Below are positions 7,635 to 16,556 of a stretch of DNA of 48,350 nucleotides, piece by piece (position 1 is the stretch's first letter; each line of letters opens with the position of its first letter). Under the pieces are notes generated by a model. It searched no databases, was not told the DNA's origin, and was given only the letters and a program-made list of their open reading frames with translations. The position numbers and the translations under genes are program-made. The stretch is taken from the NCBI GenBank assembly GCA_029567375.1, contig JAKQLB010000400.1:1-48350 (forward strand), written 5' to 3'. This DNA comes from Bacteroidota bacterium (GTDB taxonomy: Bacteria; Bacteroidota; Bacteroidia; Bacteroidales; UBA932).

Positions 7635-8537
7635 ATGTCGGCCTACCATATACCCGTGTTGCTTGAGGAGAGCGTATCAGCTCTTGCCGTAAGGGAAAAC
7701 GGAGTTTATGTTGATGCCACTTTCGGAGGCGGAGGTCATAGCAGGGCCATTCTCCAGCGTCTCGGCAGCAAGGGTCGGCTGATGGTATTTGACAAAGACT
7801 ACGAGGCATTTGCCAATCTGCCCGATGATGACAGGGTAATTGCCGTCAACAACAATTTCCGGTTCATCCACAACTATGTGAGATACCACGGCTTTGAGAA
7901 GGTAGATGGCATTATTGCTGACCTGGGGGTATCATCCCACCAGTTTGATACAAGTGAGCGGGGCTTTTCCTTTAGATTTGACGCTCCGCTGGATATGAGA
8001 ATGAATTTGGATGCTCGTAAGAGTGCAAGAGATATTGTTAACAGTTATACGTTTGAAGAGCTGGAGAGAATATTCAGGATCTACGGGGAGGTGGATGACA
8101 GCAGGAAGGTAGCGGATCTTGTATGCAGGGGCAGGGAGACCTCTCCCATAGAGACAACTGAAGATTTGGGCAGAGCCTTGGAAAGCGTTCTGCCCAAATT
8201 TTCAGAACATAAATTCCTGGCCAAAGTCTACCAGGCGCTCAGAATTGAGACCAACGATGAAATGCGCGACCTGGAGGGACTGATGAAGGGTGTGATACAT
8301 TCACTTAAGAGCGGAGGTATCGTTTCGGTAATCAGTTACCATTCCCTGGAGGATAGGATAGTCAAGAATTTTCTCAGGGCCGGCAATGCAACCGGCAGAA
8401 TTGAAAGAGATCTGATGGGACATGGCTCCTCACCTTTTGAACTGGTAAGCAAAAAGCCGATTATTCCGGGTGAAGATGAAATTGCCGGCAACACCCGCGC
8501 CAGAAGTGCCAAACTAAGAGTTGCTAAAAGGAGGTAA
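7635..8537 (+). CDS. rsmH: 16S rRNA (cytosine-1402-N4)-methyltransferase
   Basis: RsmH (MraW) methylates N4 of C1402 in 16S rRNA, in the ribosomal P site. The start at 7635 (MSAYHIPVLLEE) follows a perfect Shine-Dalgarno site and matches the family N-terminus. The 300-residue protein has the SAM-binding motif VDATFGGGGHSRAIL (about 26-40), the DLGVSSHQFD segment with the conserved FSFRFDAPLDMRM continuation, and the C-terminal VISYHSLEDRIVKNF signature. All expected motifs are intact. It sits in the standard place between mraZ and ftsL, and ftsL starts two bases after its stop. Confidence 0.97.
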   Translation: MSAYHIPVLLEESVSALAVRENGVYVDATFGGGGHSRAILQRLGSKGRLMVFDKDYEAFANLPDDDRVIAVNNNFRFIHNYVRYHGFEKVDGIIADLGVSSHQFDTSERGFSFRFDAPLDMRMNLDARKSARDIVNSYTFEELERIFRIYGEVDDSRKVADLVCRGRETSPIETTEDLGRALESVLPKFSEHKFLAKVYQALRIETNDEMRDLEGLMKGVIHSLKSGGIVSVISYHSLEDRIVKNFLRAGNATGRIERDLMGHGSSPFELVSKKPIIPGEDEIAGNTRARSAKLRVAKRR

Positions 8538-8539
8538 AA

Positions 8540-8872
8540 ATGGGACTGAAAAGAAAGATTATAGATAAGACCACCTCATTTTTCAGCGGGTCGTTCATAT
8601 TGAAAAGGAGAATGGACAGATTTCTGTGGTTCTTCATATACATATTTATCCTGATTGTGCTCTTCATCAGCTGGAATCTCTATATCGAGAGCCGGTTTGT
8701 AAGAATTGAGAAGAACTCGACCATAATCAAGGATCTCGAGATAAGCCGCCAGCAGAGGTCTCTTGATCTCGTGAGCATTGACAACAGGATAAAGGTGGAA
8801 AAAATACTGCAGAATTTTGGTTCCAAGCTCCATGCACCCACTGACCCACCTAAAAGAGTAAAAGGAGAGTAA
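8540..8872 (+). CDS. ftsL: FtsL-like cell division protein
   Basis: The 110-residue protein occupies the ftsL position between rsmH and ftsI. It has a basic N-terminal tail, one membrane helix (about 28-48, WFFIYIFILIVLFISWNLYI) and a periplasmic segment with heptad-like hydrophobic spacing (about 50-95) that can form a coiled coil. This bitopic plan is that of FtsL, which with FtsB and FtsQ activates the septal FtsWI synthase. Sequence conservation in FtsL is always low, so the call rests on topology and position. A strong ribosome site (AAGGAGGT, 8528-8535) precedes the start. Confidence 0.82.
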   Translation: MGLKRKIIDKTTSFFSGSFILKRRMDRFLWFFIYIFILIVLFISWNLYIESRFVRIEKNSTIIKDLEISRQQRSLDLVSIDNRIKVEKILQNFGSKLHAPTDPPKRVKGE

Positions 8873-8876
8873 GAAT

Positions 8877-10892
8877 ATGAAAGTAAATATCGGCAGAGTA
8901 GGCATAGCATATGTCATTTTCATCCTCATCGCAATCGGGGCGCTGGTGAAAATGGTACTTACCCAATTTGTCAATATCCCCGATGTTCCCGAAGTTGTAG
9001 GCGCGATAACGCGTGAAGATGAGATAGAGAGCCATAGAGGCAGCATTCTCTCCGATGACGGCAGATATCTGGCCTTTTCCATTCCGGAATACCTGCTCTA
9101 CATGGATCTACACAGAGATGTTATAGCCGACACGCTCTTTGACAACAATGTGGAAGCCCTCTCAATCGAACTCGCGAAGCTTTACAAGGATCGTAGTGCG
9201 GCAGAATACAAAAAGTTCTTACAAACGGCCCGTGAAGAGCAGAGAAGATATGTCTGCATCAACAAGCAACTGCTCAAGTTCCAGGAGATGAAATTGGTCA
9301 AGACCTTCCCAATTCTAAAGCACGGATCGGGAAGAGGCGGTATCATCATCGAAGAGGTGGATCACCGCGAGTATCCCTATGATCGTCTTGCCTACCGCAC
9401 TTTGGGACACCTCAAGAGGGACCAGGACCAAATGAGAGTGGGACTCGAAGGGAGTTGCGACTCCATACTCAGGGGAAAACCGGGTATTCGTCCGATGAAA
9501 AGGACTGAAGGCAACCAATGGATTCCCGATAGCGAAAGAGCAATCACTCCTCCGGTAAATGGCACCGATATCAAGACCACTCTAAATGTGGATATCCAGA
9601 ACATAGCAGAGAGGGCACTGCGCGATAAATTATCGCAGAGTGAAGAGCTCCAGGCAGGTACAGTAATAGTCATGGAAGTGGGCACCGGAGAGATCAAAGC
9701 TATGGTCAACCTCGAAAAGCACGATGGAAATTATTCTGAAAGATACAATTATGCAATAGGTAGAATAGGAGAACCGGGATCGGTGTTCAAACTCACCTCA
9801 CTTGCGATCCTTCTCGAAACCGGTAAAGTCAAACTGGAAGATGAAATGCCGGCATATGTCTATTACAAAATAGGCACGAAAACATTTGAAGACGATTATC
9901 TGCGCAACTACGACAAAATATCCATCCAGAGGGGATTTGAGATCTCTTCAAACAATGTATTCAGAGCCAAGGTATGGGAACATTTCGGATCTGAGCCAGA
10001 AAAATATATGGATCAGCTTAAGGCGATGAAAATCGACACTAAGCACGACATAGAAATCAATGGTATTGGCAATGCCACCATTCCGCACCCTTCTGACAAG
10101 GTCAGATACTGGAGTGATATTGATCTTGCCTCCGTTTCCATAGGTTATGCCGTAGAGATGACTCCACTCCATATCATAACATTATACAACGCTGTTGCAA
10201 ATAATGGAGTGATGGTCAGGCCTCACCTGATAAGTGAATATCTCAAGGATGGGCAATCAATTGAAAAAGTTGAACCGGAAGTGCTATCCACCATCTGCTC
10301 CGAATCTACTGCGAAACAACTCCATAAAGCCCTTAGAGGTGTTGTGGAGCATGGGACAGGCAAGAATTCCTTCAACGGAAGCAAGGTGGAAGTAGCCGGT
10401 AAGACAGGTACGGCACGAGTGGTCATTCCAACCAACGGGGCTTATATCGATAGCCAGGGAAAGAAAATCCACCAAGGCACATTCGTGGGGTTTTTCCCTT
10501 ACAAAAACCCCCGCTATACTGTTATTGCAGTGGTTTACTCCGGGCTTACAAACAAAAACTTCTACGGTGGCACCTGGGCAGGGCCTGTTGTAAGAGAGAT
10601 TGTCGACAATATTTATGCTTCATCGCCCGAATGGAACGGACAGATGAGAGCTTCGGGAGAACTTCCCAAATATAAGGAGTATCCCAACCGCACCGTCAAT
10701 GATACGCTCTCAGGAGTGCCTGATGTAATGGGAATGGGTCTCAAAAACAGTATAAGCACCCTTGAAAGCAGGGGTTATTCGGTCTCCTTTTCCGGACACG
10801 GTGCCGTAGTAAAACAGGAGCCTGAACCGGGTTCAGAGACATCAAATAAAAAAGTCAAAATTTATCTTGCCGAAAAATATGCAACTGAATAA
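8877..10892 (+). CDS. ftsI: septal peptidoglycan transpeptidase (FtsI/PBP3) with PASTA domain
   Basis: A class B penicillin-binding protein of 671 residues: one N-terminal membrane helix (about 8-26), a dimerisation/pedestal region, then the transpeptidase domain. The catalytic serine motif is SVFK (S302-K305), the second motif SNN (358-360) and the third KTGT (from K509). A C-terminal PASTA domain follows (about 610-671, PDVMGMGLKNSISTLESRGY). In Bacteroidota a PASTA tail on the division PBP is common, unlike in E. coli. The enzyme cross-links septal peptidoglycan together with FtsW. The ATG follows AAGGAGAG at 8862-8869. The 3' end overlaps murE by 14 bases. Confidence 0.96.
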   Translation: MKVNIGRVGIAYVIFILIAIGALVKMVLTQFVNIPDVPEVVGAITREDEIESHRGSILSDDGRYLAFSIPEYLLYMDLHRDVIADTLFDNNVEALSIELAKLYKDRSAAEYKKFLQTAREEQRRYVCINKQLLKFQEMKLVKTFPILKHGSGRGGIIIEEVDHREYPYDRLAYRTLGHLKRDQDQMRVGLEGSCDSILRGKPGIRPMKRTEGNQWIPDSERAITPPVNGTDIKTTLNVDIQNIAERALRDKLSQSEELQAGTVIVMEVGTGEIKAMVNLEKHDGNYSERYNYAIGRIGEPGSVFKLTSLAILLETGKVKLEDEMPAYVYYKIGTKTFEDDYLRNYDKISIQRGFEISSNNVFRAKVWEHFGSEPEKYMDQLKAMKIDTKHDIEINGIGNATIPHPSDKVRYWSDIDLASVSIGYAVEMTPLHIITLYNAVANNGVMVRPHLISEYLKDGQSIEKVEPEVLSTICSESTAKQLHKALRGVVEHGTGKNSFNGSKVEVAGKTGTARVVIPTNGAYIDSQGKKIHQGTFVGFFPYKNPRYTVIAVVYSGLTNKNFYGGTWAGPVVREIVDNIYASSPEWNGQMRASGELPKYKEYPNRTVNDTLSGVPDVMGMGLKNSISTLESRGYSVSFSGHGAVVKQEPEPGSETSNKKVKIYLAEKYATE

Positions 10893-12327
10893 GATACTCA
10901 AAGGAATTGAAGTCCTCGACATAAACGGCAGTATAGACTCAGAGATAAGCGACATCACTCTTGACTCCCGCAAATGTAGCGCGGGCTCGCTCTTCATAGC
11001 AGCTGTCGGCACCAAGGCCGACGGACACGATTATATTGAAAGTGCCGTCAAAGCAGGTGCATCAGCAATAATCTACCAGGAAGGAGAATACAGCGGTGGA
11101 GATGCAACATATATAAAGGTACCCGACAGCAAAAAGGCTGCGGGTCTGGCCGCATCCAATTTTTACGGCAATCCATCATCAAAATTCAATCTGGTGGGCG
11201 TTACAGGCACCAACGGCAAGACTACCACGGCCACACTGCTCTACAATCTTTTCACCTCGCTCGGTTATTACTGTGGACTGATTTCAACCATTGCCAACTA
11301 CATCGGGGAGGAAAAATTTGAAACAGAATATACCACTCCCGACGCTATTGCCCTCAACAAACTGATGGCTCTAATGGCTGAAAGGGGGTGTGAGTATTGC
11401 TTTATGGAGGTGAGTTCCCACGCCCTCGACCAGGAACGTGTCTATGGTTTGCAATTCAGGGGCGCCATATTTTCCAATCTTACTCATGACCATCTCGATT
11501 ACCACAATACATTTCTCGAATACCTTTATTGCAAGAAGCGACTTTTCGATAATTTGCCTAAAAATGCTTTTGCCCTCATAAATATAGATGACAAAAACGG
11601 TGAAGTAATGGTGCAAAATTGCAAGGCAAATGTAAAGAGATATTCCTGCCGTACTATTGCCGACTTCAACTGTAAAATTGTGGAGGAGAGCATTGAAGGA
11701 ATGATGCTCGCTATCGGCAACAATCGTTTCTGGACACAATTTATCGGAGCACACAATGCGTACAACCTGCTTGCTGTCTATGCCACGGCCATCCTTCTGG
11801 GAGCCGACAGGGATGAAGTGCTGATTAAAATGAGTTTATTGAAGGCTGTTGCGGGTCGTCTGGAATATATTCGCGGAGGGAATGAGATTACTGCTGTCGT
11901 GGACTATGCCCATACTCCCGATGCTCTCGAAAATGTCCTCAAAACGCTTCGATCAACCGCCAGAGACCGTCAGTTGATTTGCGTATTCGGTTGCGGAGGC
12001 AATAGGGATAAAAGCAAACGCCCCGAAATGGGCATCATCGCTACAAAATATGCAGACAAAGTAATTGTAACCTCGGATAATCCCCGTTTCGAGGATCCCG
12101 ATGCCATTATAAATGATATCCGTAATGGTCTCAACAAGGCCGAAAAAGCAAAGTCACTCTTTATTACCGACCGTAGAGAGGCTATCCGCACAGCCATTAT
12201 GATGGCCCCTAAGGGCGCCGTCATACTTGTGGCAGGTAAAGGCCACGAAAATTACCAGATTGTCGGAGGAGAAAAACACCATTTTGACGACAAGGAGATT
12301 ATCTCCGAAACATTTGAACAACTATAA
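10879..12327 (+). CDS. murE: UDP-MurNAc-tripeptide synthetase (meso-DAP adding)
   Basis: MurE adds the third amino acid to UDP-MurNAc-L-Ala-D-Glu. The ATG at 10879 (MQLNKILKG) is preferred; an in-frame TTG at 10867 would add four residues. Seen are the N-terminal DSRKCSAGSLFIA, the P-loop VTGTNGKTTT, the EVSSHALDQERV segment and VVDYAHTPDALENV. The substrate loop reads SDNPRFEDP. In this family DNPR, with its arginine, selects meso-diaminopimelate rather than lysine. The length (482) is normal. It overlaps ftsI by 14 bases, suggesting translational coupling. murF does not follow, unlike in E. coli. Confidence 0.96.
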   Translation: MQLNKILKGIEVLDINGSIDSEISDITLDSRKCSAGSLFIAAVGTKADGHDYIESAVKAGASAIIYQEGEYSGGDATYIKVPDSKKAAGLAASNFYGNPSSKFNLVGVTGTNGKTTTATLLYNLFTSLGYYCGLISTIANYIGEEKFETEYTTPDAIALNKLMALMAERGCEYCFMEVSSHALDQERVYGLQFRGAIFSNLTHDHLDYHNTFLEYLYCKKRLFDNLPKNAFALINIDDKNGEVMVQNCKANVKRYSCRTIADFNCKIVEESIEGMMLAIGNNRFWTQFIGAHNAYNLLAVYATAILLGADRDEVLIKMSLLKAVAGRLEYIRGGNEITAVVDYAHTPDALENVLKTLRSTARDRQLICVFGCGGNRDKSKRPEMGIIATKYADKVIVTSDNPRFEDPDAIINDIRNGLNKAEKAKSLFITDRREAIRTAIMMAPKGAVILVAGKGHENYQIVGGEKHHFDDKEIISETFEQL

Positions 12328-12353
12328 CCGGAACACCCACAAAACCTCTACCT

Positions 12354-13652
12354 ATGCTGTACCACCTTTTTGAATATTTTGATAGAGCGAACATAGACTT
12401 CGCCGGTTCCGGACTGATGAAGTATATCTCATTCAGATCCTTCGGAGCCAGCATCGTCGCCATCCTGATATCGCTGATAATAGGGCGTAAGCTGATTGTC
12501 TGGCTTAAGAAAAAACAAATCGGCGAAACCATCCGCGATCTAGGTCTGGAAGGCCAGTTACAGAAAAAAGGCACCCCTACTATGGGCGGAATCATTATCA
12601 TCATATCAATACTGGTGCCGGTACTCTTATTCTGCGACCTGACCAACATCAATATCCTGATATTAATCCTCACCACAGTATGGTTTGGCACGATCGGATT
12701 TTTGGATGACTACATTAAAGTATTCAAGAATAAAAAGGAGGGCCTCAACGGCTGGTACAAAATAGCATCCCAGGTACTCCTGGGTCTGATTGTAGGATTG
12801 ATAATGTGCTTCAGCAATGAGGCGGGATTCAGAGAACAGAAAAAAGCCGCCCCCGTTGCAAAGAGCACCTATGAAGTAACTGCAGCTGACAATGCGTTTC
12901 CGGCCGGAACTATGATTGTTGACACCGACTTATTGGAGAACAGCACCAAAACTACGCTTCCATTCGTAAAGAACAATGAGTTTGACTACGGATGGCTCTC
13001 CCCTTTCGGAGGAGGCTTCGGGGAATATTTCAAATGGTTCATATATATATGTTTCATCATTTTGGTGATAACGGCCTGTTCCAACGGCTGCAACGTCACG
13101 GATGGGCTTGATGGCCTTGCAACCGGAGTAACAGCCATTGTAGGTGCCACTCTCGGAATATTTGCATACCTCTCAGGTAACGTCATTTATTCCGAGTATC
13201 TCAACATAATGTATATCCCGAGCAGTGCTGAGATTACCGTATTCTTTTCAGCAATGGTAGGGGCCCTTCTGGGATTTATGTGGTACAACTCCTACCCCGC
13301 CCAGGTCTTTATGGGAGATACGGGCAGTCTGACTCTCGGTGGCATAATAGGCGTATGCGCCATTCTCGTCAGGAAAGAATTGCTCCTTCCCCTGCTGTGC
13401 GGAATATTTTTTCTGGAAAGTCTCTCAGTTGTGATACAGAGGTTTTATTTCAAATACACAAAGAAAAAGAGTGGTACCGGCGTAAGAGTATTCAAGATGA
13501 CACCACTCCACCACCATTTCCAGAAGGAGAATCCGGATGCGTTAATCCAATGGCCGGGGAAAGTCTATCCTGAACAGAAGGTTGTGGCGAGATTCATTAT
13601 TATCTCAATCATACTCGCGGTATTAACAGTAGTAACATTAAAGATAAGGTAG
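12354..13652 (+). CDS. mraY: phospho-N-acetylmuramoyl-pentapeptide transferase
   Basis: MraY is the polytopic membrane enzyme that makes lipid I from UDP-MurNAc-pentapeptide and undecaprenyl phosphate. At 432 residues it is about 70 longer than the E. coli protein (360). The extra length is a mostly polar segment at about 152-225, between the helix ending LLGLIVGLIMC and the helix beginning WFIYICFIIL. Catalytic and nucleotide-binding motifs are present: KKGTPTMGG (71-79), DDY (118-120), NVTDGLDG (247-254), FMGDTGSL and HHHFQKENP near the C-terminus. Such an insertion is common in Bacteroidota MraY. Confidence 0.96.
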   Translation: MLYHLFEYFDRANIDFAGSGLMKYISFRSFGASIVAILISLIIGRKLIVWLKKKQIGETIRDLGLEGQLQKKGTPTMGGIIIIISILVPVLLFCDLTNINILILILTTVWFGTIGFLDDYIKVFKNKKEGLNGWYKIASQVLLGLIVGLIMCFSNEAGFREQKKAAPVAKSTYEVTAADNAFPAGTMIVDTDLLENSTKTTLPFVKNNEFDYGWLSPFGGGFGEYFKWFIYICFIILVITACSNGCNVTDGLDGLATGVTAIVGATLGIFAYLSGNVIYSEYLNIMYIPSSAEITVFFSAMVGALLGFMWYNSYPAQVFMGDTGSLTLGGIIGVCAILVRKELLLPLLCGIFFLESLSVVIQRFYFKYTKKKSGTGVRVFKMTPLHHHFQKENPDALIQWPGKVYPEQKVVARFIIISIILAVLTVVTLKIR

Positions 13653-13658
13653 TAAGTT

Positions 13659-14993
13659 ATGCAAAGAATCGTTGTTTTGGGCGGTGGAGAGAGTGGCACC
13701 GGAGCTGCAGTTCTGGCGAAGGTCAAAGGATTTGATGTCTTTCTCTCAGACAATGGCAAAATCAAGGAGGAACACGCCGCACGTCTTAAAGAGTATGGAA
13801 TCCCCTTTGAGGAGGAGGGACATAGCATGGAGAAGATATGTATTGCCGATGAAGTAATCAAAAGTCCCGGCATTCCGGATACAGCGCCATTGATTATCGC
13901 ACTCAATGCCCGTGGTGTATCCGTGATTTCGGAAATAGAGTTCGCAGGCAGATATGACAACTCCAAAAAGATCTGTGTCACCGGCAGCAACGGCAAGACC
14001 ACTACTACTTCTCTTATATACTATTTACTTAAAAATGCCGGCCTTAATGTGGGCCTGGCCGGCAATATCGGCCAAAGCTATGCATATCAGGTAGCCACGG
14101 AGAAGCACGATATCTATGTGCTTGAAATAAGCAGCTTCCAGCTTGACGGAATGTATGAGTTCAGAGCGGATATAGCCGTATTGCTCAACATCACACCAGA
14201 CCATCTCGACAGATATGGCAACCAGATGCAGAACTACATCAATTCCAAATTCCGGATTACCCGAAATATGGCAAAGGAGGACTGTTTCATTTTCTGCTCT
14301 GACGATGAAATAACTATAGAACATCTCAACCGCATCATTATCCAGGCACAGAAACTTCCATTCAGTCAGAAGAGCGTCGTGGAGCAGGGAGCTTGTGTGG
14401 AGGGAGACAAAATGTGTGTCAGATATGGTGACAGCAATTACGAAATGTTTCTTCATGAGCTTGCGCTCCAGGGAAAACACAACATATACAACTCAATGGC
14501 AGCGGCCATCACCGGCAAAATAATGAATATCACCAACAGCACCATACGGGAAGCTCTGACTACATTCAAAGGAGTAGAACACAGAATGGAAAAAGTGCTC
14601 TCCGTAGGCGGTGTAATGTATATCAACGATTCCAAGGCTACCAATGTCAACTCTACCTGGTATGCGCTGGAAAGCATTAAAACTCCCATTGTGCTGATAC
14701 TCGGGGGAACCGACAAAGGCAACGACTACTCCCCTATTTCGGATCTGGTGAAAGAAAAAGTCAGAGCCATAGTCTGCCTCGGCGTGGACAATCGCAAGAT
14801 TCACGATTATTTTGGAGACAAGGTGGCTGAAATTCACGATACCCGCTCTGCAGACGAGGCCGTAAAGATAGCTGCATCCATAGCGAAAAAGGGTGATACC
14901 GTACTCCTATCGCCCAGCTGCGCTAGTTTTGACCTATTTAAGAATTATGAAGACAGAGGCAGACAGTTCAAGGCTGCCGTAAAAAATCTTTAA
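13659..14993 (+). CDS. murD: UDP-N-acetylmuramoylalanine--D-glutamate ligase
   Basis: MurD is the cytoplasmic ATP-dependent ligase that adds D-glutamate to UDP-MurNAc-L-alanine. The 444-residue protein shows an N-terminal Rossmann-like domain (VVLGGGESGTGAAVLA), the P-loop CVTGSNGKTTTTSLIYYLL (about 108-125), the EISSFQLDG segment, NITPDHLDRYG and the C-terminal ligand domain with LILGGTDKGNDYSP and LLSPSCASFDLFKNYEDRG. All are standard family signatures. It starts six bases after mraY and ends six bases before ftsW, in a tightly packed operon. Confidence 0.97.
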   Translation: MQRIVVLGGGESGTGAAVLAKVKGFDVFLSDNGKIKEEHAARLKEYGIPFEEEGHSMEKICIADEVIKSPGIPDTAPLIIALNARGVSVISEIEFAGRYDNSKKICVTGSNGKTTTTSLIYYLLKNAGLNVGLAGNIGQSYAYQVATEKHDIYVLEISSFQLDGMYEFRADIAVLLNITPDHLDRYGNQMQNYINSKFRITRNMAKEDCFIFCSDDEITIEHLNRIIIQAQKLPFSQKSVVEQGACVEGDKMCVRYGDSNYEMFLHELALQGKHNIYNSMAAAITGKIMNITNSTIREALTTFKGVEHRMEKVLSVGGVMYINDSKATNVNSTWYALESIKTPIVLILGGTDKGNDYSPISDLVKEKVRAIVCLGVDNRKIHDYFGDKVAEIHDTRSADEAVKIAASIAKKGDTVLLSPSCASFDLFKNYEDRGRQFKAAVKNL

Positions 14994-14999
14994 GAAGAG

Positions 15000-16298
15000 A
15001 TGGGTAGATTGAAAATAAGACTTCAAGGAGACAGGATCATTTGGATACTTGTACTTTGTCTGGCTATAATTTCATTGCTGGCGGTCTTCTCTTCCAGCAC
15101 TTTCCTGGCCAACAAGGCAGGCGTGAGCAAGCTCTATATACTTCAGGAGCAACTCATATCTGTATCCATTGGTTTGGCTGCCCTTTTGGTTTGCTATCTG
15201 ATACCAATGAGATTTTACCGTTTTTTGGCATTTCCCGTATTCGGGATAACAGTCGTGATGCTTGTTTTGCTTTTCATAATACCCGATGTACGCAACGAGG
15301 CGGCCAGAGGCATCAAGCTCTTCGGCAGGACAATCCAGGTTTTTGAATTTGCTAAGGTAGGACTGATACTCTATATTGCAAAAGCACTGGAGTTATGGGA
15401 AAATTCCCTGACCAGGTACAAAGACTTTCTCCTAAAGATATTACTGCCGGTTGGAATAGTATGTATCATGGTTATGGCAAACAGCTTCTCATCGGCATTG
15501 TTGTTCGGTGTCATCAGCATATTGCTGCTCTTTTTCATGAATGTCAATATCAAACATCTGGGTATTACGGCGGGCATAGGGATACTGGTTGTACTGGCTA
15601 TGTTCGGTATCTACTCCCTTTTTTACAACAATAAAAGTCACGCCGAAGGCGAAAAATCGGGTTCCGTCGCCAAAGTCTTCAACCGCTTCAGTACTGCCAC
15701 TAACCGTATCGTCAACTTTTTTGATGCTAAAGAGGAGATGGAAGAAGCCGCTACGGCCATGACACCTGCTGCAAGACAGAGGCATTTGGACGGTCAGCGA
15801 CAGGCCATTAATGCAAAAGTGGCAATACACGAAGGGGGGATCATAGGAAAAGGTCCGGGCAAGAGTACTCAGAGATATTCCCTGTCAATGGCCTTTTCCG
15901 ACTTCATATATGCCTTTATTGTAGAGGAATACGGATTGCTGGGAGGCATTGTCGTCATATTGATTTATCTGATATTTCTCTTCAGGTGCATCACGATAGC
16001 AAACCGATGTGAAACCATATTTCCGGGAGCACTGGTCCTGGGTTTGGCATTTCTGATAGCCACTCAGGCCTTCCTGCATATAATGGTGAATGTCGGCCTC
16101 ATGCCGGTCACAGGCCACACTTTACCTCTGATAAGTCATGGAGGCACGGCATATATGGTACTAAGCGGTGCTTTCGGCATTATCCTCTCAGTGAGTAAAA
16201 AGCTTGACAAACAGGATGAAATCAAGCGCAAAGAACAGGAAGAAGAGGCGAAAGAAAAAGAATCGGAAATAATGTTTTCGGAAAGCTATGAATTATAG
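15000..16298 (+). CDS. ftsW: septal peptidoglycan glycosyltransferase FtsW
   Basis: A SEDS-family polymerase of 432 residues with about ten membrane helices. It polymerises lipid II at the septum with FtsI. A large hydrophilic loop (about 208-285, including KSGSVAKVFNRFSTATNRI) separates the halves. It is followed by the conserved GGIIGKGPGKS and SDFIYAFIVEEYG, whose aspartate corresponds to the essential SEDS residue. The LPLISHGGTAYM signature lies near the end, and a charged tail (KRKEQEEEAKEKE) finishes the protein. Position between murD and murG supports FtsW rather than RodA. After its stop comes a 258-base gap filled largely with heptad repeats. Confidence 0.95.
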   Translation: MGRLKIRLQGDRIIWILVLCLAIISLLAVFSSSTFLANKAGVSKLYILQEQLISVSIGLAALLVCYLIPMRFYRFLAFPVFGITVVMLVLLFIIPDVRNEAARGIKLFGRTIQVFEFAKVGLILYIAKALELWENSLTRYKDFLLKILLPVGIVCIMVMANSFSSALLFGVISILLLFFMNVNIKHLGITAGIGILVVLAMFGIYSLFYNNKSHAEGEKSGSVAKVFNRFSTATNRIVNFFDAKEEMEEAATAMTPAARQRHLDGQRQAINAKVAIHEGGIIGKGPGKSTQRYSLSMAFSDFIYAFIVEEYGLLGGIVVILIYLIFLFRCITIANRCETIFPGALVLGLAFLIATQAFLHIMVNVGLMPVTGHTLPLISHGGTAYMVLSGAFGIILSVSKKLDKQDEIKRKEQEEEAKEKESEIMFSESYEL

Positions 16299-16309
16299 TT
16301 TTGAGTGTA

Positions 16310-16431
16310 TAGTGTGTAGTATGTAGTGTGGAAGGTATTGAGTGGTGCAGGTTGCGAGTTGCGAGTTACGGGATACGACAAGGAGTTCTGAGTTCCGAAT
16401 TAGGAGTGTTAAGTTTGAATAGAGTTGTGAG
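16310..16431 (+). repeat. intergenic heptanucleotide array (TAGTGTG / AGTTNNG type)
   Basis: The first part of the ftsW-murG gap is built of 7-base units. Three units TAGTGTG, TAGTATG and TAGTGTG fill 16310-16330. From 16350 a run of units close to AGTTNCG continues in register to about 16377 (GGTTGCG, AGTTGCG, AGTTACG, GGATACG). After one 6-base unit it resumes at 16384 with AGTTCTG and AGTTCCG, decaying by about 16431. No reading frame or known RNA is evident. The same units occur at 1970-2039, 35961-36021 and, inverted, at 41754-41780. Confidence 0.8.
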
Positions 16432-16518
16432 AAATAAGAATTATGTATCGAAAAATAAGTGAAATTATATTTATTAAACGATTATAGGCAAAAAGGGTAA
16501 TTGGCAGAACGCAAGCCA

Positions 16519-16546
16519 AGCCAAGAGCCAATGGCCAACAGCTAAA
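16519..16546 (+). repeat. second heptad array (AGCCAAN) upstream of murG
   Basis: Four in-register 7-base units AGCCAAG, AGCCAAT, GGCCAAC and AGCTAAA occupy 16519-16546, ten bases before the murG ATG. Partial units precede them (AGCCA at 16514). ATTGGC at 16500-16505 is the inverse of GCCAAT at 16527-16532, so a weak hairpin is possible in the murG leader. The base pattern differs from the AGTTCTG family but the 7-base period is the same. Confidence 0.6.
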
Positions 16547-16556
16547 AGCAATTAAT

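Noticed and set aside
8576-9082. Minus-strand frame of 168 codons across ftsL and ftsI
   Set aside because: No motif, antisense to two division genes in a compact operon.
14025-14480. Minus-strand open frame of 151 codons inside murD
   Set aside because: It is antisense to a fully conserved Mur ligase, has no family resemblance and no start signals; a shadow frame.
16310-16546. CRISPR-like array in the ftsW-murG gap
   Set aside because: Repeat units are 7 bases with no spacers and no cas genes; a simple heptad array.
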